A DNA stretch of 5,692 nucleotides from Smithella sp. (GTDB lineage Bacteria > Desulfobacterota > Syntrophia > Syntrophales > Smithellaceae), in the NCBI GenBank assembly GCA_012797505.1, contig JAAZOZ010000348.1, positions 1 through 5,692 of the forward strand, written 5' to 3'. Made by a program: the position numbers and the translations under genes. Of the stretch, positions 2,972 through 5,692 are shown piece after piece (position 1 is the stretch's first letter; every line of letters begins with the position of its first letter). Under the pieces are notes generated by a model, which made no database searches, had not been told where the DNA came from, and was given only the letters and a program-made list of their open reading frames with translations.

Positions 2972-5692
2972 TCACCGCAGCTGATATAAAGGGCTGTCCT
3001 TTCCGAAGTTGATGATCAGCGGCGTCTGTTCATGGCCGATCTGCCGGGAGATTTGTGAAGTCATCCGCTGGGAATATTCCCCCAAACCCACGATGCTGAC
3101 CTTGCCGTCTTTGTATTTGTCCGCCTGACGGTTGTTGTTCAATCCGTCCAGCAGGGTGTAAGTGAAAAGACCATTGCCCTGATACCCGTCCATCGCCGCC
3201 TGCTGGTCATTGGCCGAGGCGAAAATATGCAGCCCCATCTTCCTGGCCAGCACGGACATCCGGGCGTCATAAAGACCGCTGATGATCGTGTCCACGCCGC
3301 CCGCGTGGCAGGTATCGAAGATGAACAACTGGCTTAAGGCTTTAATCTTCTTTGACATTTCCACGATTTCGTTGGAGCTGATCATGCCTGCTTCATCCAT
3401 CCGGCCGTTGAAATCATGGGTGAGCATGTAATACTGATTTTGCAGCAGGACGCCGTGGCCGGCCACAAAAAGGATAAAGCTGTCCTGGGGTTGGACGGCT
3501 GTGGAAAGCGATTGGATTTTGCCGGTGATGCCGGCCTTGCTTGCCTGCGCGTCCGTCAAAAGCACAACATGAATGTTTTGAGGCTGATACAGCGTGGCCG
3601 ACTGTGCCCTGATTTTCCCCTCCAGATCCGCGGCATCCTTGACGGCGTACCGGAGATTGACGCTGCTGTCTTTGTACTGGTTGATCCCGACGGAGAGAAT
3701 GTAGAGATGCGGCTCTTCCGCTTTAATCCGGGAGCTGAACGCGGCGGTTTTCATATAGCTCTGGACGGTGTTGCCGCCGTTGAAGGCGGAAACGCTGACT
3801 TCATTCTCGCCGGCAATGGCGTCGATCTCCCGGCAGTCTTCAAAGACATCGCCTTTCGGTTTTCCGGAAATCGGCGATACGTCGGTTCGGGCCTTGATGT
3901 TGACGCTGCGCATGTTCGCGTAAATGGATCCGCTGTCCAGCGACACAAGCCGGGCCGGTTCGGCCCCGATTTTGGCGACTTCCCGGTAATAGCCGTCGGA
4001 CTGAACGAGCTTGCCGTTGTGGAACAGGCGCACTTCGCCGATGCCGCCGCCCGCGCTTGTGGCCTGGTAGCAGATCCTGACCTTCGGCGAATCCGTCTGC
4101 TGCGGCAAGGCCGTAAATTCAACCGTCGGCGGCGGGCTTTTCAGCGCATCATCGATCGTGAGCGTGATCAGGCTCGAGATGTCCTCGCCTTTGAGCTTTG
4201 CCGACACGATGTCCGGGCGGTAAAAAACATCATAGAACTGGTCGATGCCATAGACCTTGCTGCCCACTTTGATATGGAGATATTGATGGCCGTTGAGGGA
4301 TGAATTGTAATAGCCTTCCGGGGTCAGAACAATCCACTCGCCGTTTTGTAAACTGACGAACTGGGCGATCTCCCTGCCGGCGGAGATGTCCCAGAGTTTT
4401 ATCGCGCCGTCCTGTCCTCCGGTAAGAAAATAATTTTCATGGCGCGAGAAGTCCACCGCGGGAACATTTCCCAAATGACCGGCAAACTTCTTCAGGATTC
4501 TGCCGGAATCCATATCCCACAGTGAAAGTGTGCCGCCGAAAGATTTGGAGGTGAGCATGCGGCGCGCATCCGGGGAAAAGGCTCCCGCCCGGATGCCCTG
4601 CGAGCCGCTTTTCGCCCCGGCGGCATTGACATCATCCGCGGTAAATGTCCTGATCTCCCGGCCTGTGGCGGCATCCCAGATTTTAACGACTCGGTCGCCG
4701 CTGCGCGAGAAAACCTGCCTGCCGTCCGGCGAGAAAGCCACAGAGGCGATTTGCCACTGGTGTCCGGCGAAGGTCTGTATCCTGTCGCCGGTCTGGACAT
4801 CCCACAGCATCAGTGTTTTATCAAAGCTCCCTGAAAGCAGGAATCTGCCGTCCGGTGAAAAGACGATGGACTTGACGCCGTCCGTATGCCCGGACAACGT
4901 TCTGATTTCCTTTCCTGAAGCGGCGTCCAGGATTCTGATGGTGTTGTCCCGGCTGCCGGAGGCGGCATATTTTCCGTCCGGAGAAAAGGCGACGTCCAGA
5001 ATCAGCGCCTCATGACCGGAAAACGTCCACAGTGCTTTATCCGCGGCGACATCCCAGCATTTCACGGTTTTATCAAAGCTCCCGGAAAGGATGATTTTGC
5101 CGTCGGGAGAAAAAGCCACGGCGTTGACCGCATCTGTGTGTCCCCTGTACGTGCGGATTTTTTTGCCCGCGGCAATGTCCCAGAGATTGAGGGCGTCTTT
5201 TTTGTACCCTCCGCCGGAAATGAGGTATTTGCCGTCGGGGGAGCAGCGGATCGCGTTGATTGTATCGCTGCCCGTGGGGGCGAAAATCTTGGCAGCGATA
5301 TCGGCAGCCGTGATGGAGGGGGACTCCGCTGTGACGGGTTTCGCGGCCGCTGCCGTTTTAGTCGCTCCCGTGGGATGTCCCACCGTTCCCGACAGATATT
5401 GCGCTTTCTCGCCCCTGTGCGCGACCAGCAGGACGATTTTATCTCCGGGACTTATGGCGGCAACGGCATCCTGAAACTCGCCGGGCGTTTTGATGTCCTT
5501 GTAGTTGACGGAAAGGATAATATCATTGAGCCGGATGCCCATTTTTTCCGCCGGACTTTCATTGACCACTTCGGAGACAATAACAACCGGCCACCGTCCA
5601 TATTCCATGTGCATGATCCGCATATCTTTTCCCGAAACCGGCTGAACGGCTACGCCAAACCAGGTTTTGTCTGCCGCGGATGCCGCCGTTGT
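2972..5692 (-). CDS. Exported PDZ-WD40-caspase (C14) protein, 5' end cut by window edge
   Basis: About 906 residues are visible; an internal ATG at 5621-5623 is M1 here, but 23 more codons remain open to the edge. They read TTAASAADKTWFGVAVQPVS, resembling the end of a signal peptide (ASA-AD cleavage) and the start of a PDZ domain, so the real start lies outside. Domains: PDZ, to about residue 82 (SPAEKMGIRLNDIILSVN); Ala/Thr-rich linker, 84-112; seven WD40 blades, 122-413 (FSPDG...LSGS.D.T...WD); a conserved EWIVLTPEGYYNSS segment, 429-442; Ig-like region, about 498-628; caspase-like domain, about 637-880. The catalytic dyad is intact: H723 in FVAGHG and C772 in FDTCHAGG, 49 residues apart. 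A seven-bladed propeller usually binds proteins, and the PDZ domain may bind C-termini or regulate the protease as in HtrA proteins. Bacterial caspase homologues (orthocaspases) usually cleave after Arg/Lys; specificity here is not readable. The adhesin E-like gene follows directly. Confidence 0.9.
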   Translation of the reverse strand, partial: TTAASAADKTWFGVAVQPVSGKDMRIMHMEYGRWPVVIVSEVVNESPAEKMGIRLNDIILSVNYKDIKTPGEFQDAVAAISPGDKIVLLVAHRGEKAQYLSGTVGHPTGATKTAAAAKPVTAESPSITAADIAAKIFAPTGSDTINAIRCSPDGKYLISGGGYKKDALNLWDIAAGKKIRTYRGHTDAVNAVAFSPDGKIILSGSFDKTVKCWDVAADKALWTFSGHEALILDVAFSPDGKYAASGSRDNTIRILDAASGKEIRTLSGHTDGVKSIVFSPDGRFLLSGSFDKTLMLWDVQTGDRIQTFAGHQWQIASVAFSPDGRQVFSRSGDRVVKIWDAATGREIRTFTADDVNAAGAKSGSQGIRAGAFSPDARRMLTSKSFGGTLSLWDMDSGRILKKFAGHLGNVPAVDFSRHENYFLTGGQDGAIKLWDISAGREIAQFVSLQNGEWIVLTPEGYYNSSLNGHQYLHIKVGSKVYGIDQFYDVFYRPDIVSAKLKGEDISSLITLTIDDALKSPPPTVEFTALPQQTDSPKVRICYQATSAGGGIGEVRLFHNGKLVQSDGYYREVAKIGAEPARLVSLDSGSIYANMRSVNIKARTDVSPISGKPKGDVFEDCREIDAIAGENEVSVSAFNGGNTVQSYMKTAAFSSRIKAEEPHLYILSVGINQYKDSSVNLRYAVKDAADLEGKIRAQSATLYQPQNIHVVLLTDAQASKAGITGKIQSLSTAVQPQDSFILFVAGHGVLLQNQYYMLTHDFNGRMDEAGMISSNEIVEMSKKIKALSQLFIFDTCHAGGVDTIISGLYDARMSVLARKMGLHIFASANDQQAAMDGYQGNGLFTYTLLDGLNNNRQADKYKDGKVSIVGLGEYSQRMTSQISRQIGHEQTPLIINFGKDSPLYQLR
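4385..5260 (-). repeat. Seven WD40 repeats, four at an exact 126-bp period
   Basis: Blade starts fall at residues 122, 166, 208, 250, 292, 344 and 387 of the caspase protein (M1 at 5623). Blades 2 to 5 (4625-5128) repeat every 42 residues exactly. At DNA level a 17-base string, GTTTTATCAAAGCTCCC, is identical at 4815-4831 and 5067-5083, exactly 252 bp apart, within blades 4 and 2 (both GSFDKT). This suggests growth by duplication of a two-blade unit, or gene conversion. Blade 5 carries extra residues and blades 6-7 are more diverged. Confidence 0.8.

Noticed and set aside
2883..2975. N-terminal extension of the adhesin E-like gene from GTG at 2973-2975
   Set aside because: It would place 31 residues before a clear signal peptide and lacks a ribosome binding site, whereas the ATG at 2880-2882 has GAGGG upstream.
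3416..4303. Plus-strand 295-codon open frame
   Set aside because: It is antisense to the Ig-like/caspase part of a well-supported gene; the GC-rich third positions of that gene remove stops on the opposite strand. The product has no recognisable domain.
4700..5260. Regularly spaced repeats that could suggest a CRISPR array
   Set aside because: The 126-bp period is 42 codons, the units are imperfect, and they encode WD40 blades.
4530..5474. Plus-strand open frames with recurring PSGEK motifs (4530-5015 and 5091-5474)
   Set aside because: The repeats are simply the reverse-complement reading of the FSPDGK segments of the WD40 blades.

Overview
The window looks like an accessory stretch of a Gram-negative, possibly Deltaproteobacteria-like chromosome. 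This is inferred from gene content (a large exported WD40-caspase fusion, a surface-adhesin E-like protein, an MNT/HEPN-type remnant and an IS630-family element); the sequence contains no taxonomic marker. The left ~1.0 kb and the IS are visibly more AT-rich than the GC-rich caspase gene on the right, which fits a mosaic of transferred pieces next to a more resident gene.

Left (1-1005): no intact gene is supported in 1-275. A minus-strand HTH plus minimal nucleotidyltransferase (MNT) gene follows, and overlapping its 3' end is a very short frame that looks like the amputated N-terminus of its usual HEPN partner. This reads as a toxin-antitoxin-type module that kept its nucleotidyltransferase and lost its HEPN protein. 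Just upstream of the likely MNT start lie two 19-bp inverted repeats (TGTATG-N7-CATACA) with a 21-bp period, a good candidate operator for the protein's own HTH.

Middle (about 1020-2202): an IS630-family insertion sequence on the plus strand, with a promoter, a strong ribosome binding site, a two-frame transposase joined by an A8 slippery stretch (-1 frameshift), a complete DDE triad, and a hairpin/T-run terminator. Its exact ends could not be fixed. To its right, 2209-2414 on the minus strand is an orphan winged-helix tail of the kind found at the C-terminus of Fic-like and AlbA/Schlafen-type ATP-binding proteins; its N-terminal body is missing.

Right (2415-5692, minus strand): a gene pair. 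The upstream gene, cut by the right window edge, encodes an exported protein with a PDZ domain, a seven-bladed WD40 propeller, a linker and Ig-like region, and a C-terminal caspase-family (C14) domain with an intact His/Cys dyad. Directly downstream is a signal-peptide-bearing adhesin E-like protein. They are probably co-transcribed and both act outside the cytoplasm, so the caspase-like protein may be a scaffolded envelope protease and the small protein a partner; that functional link is inference only.
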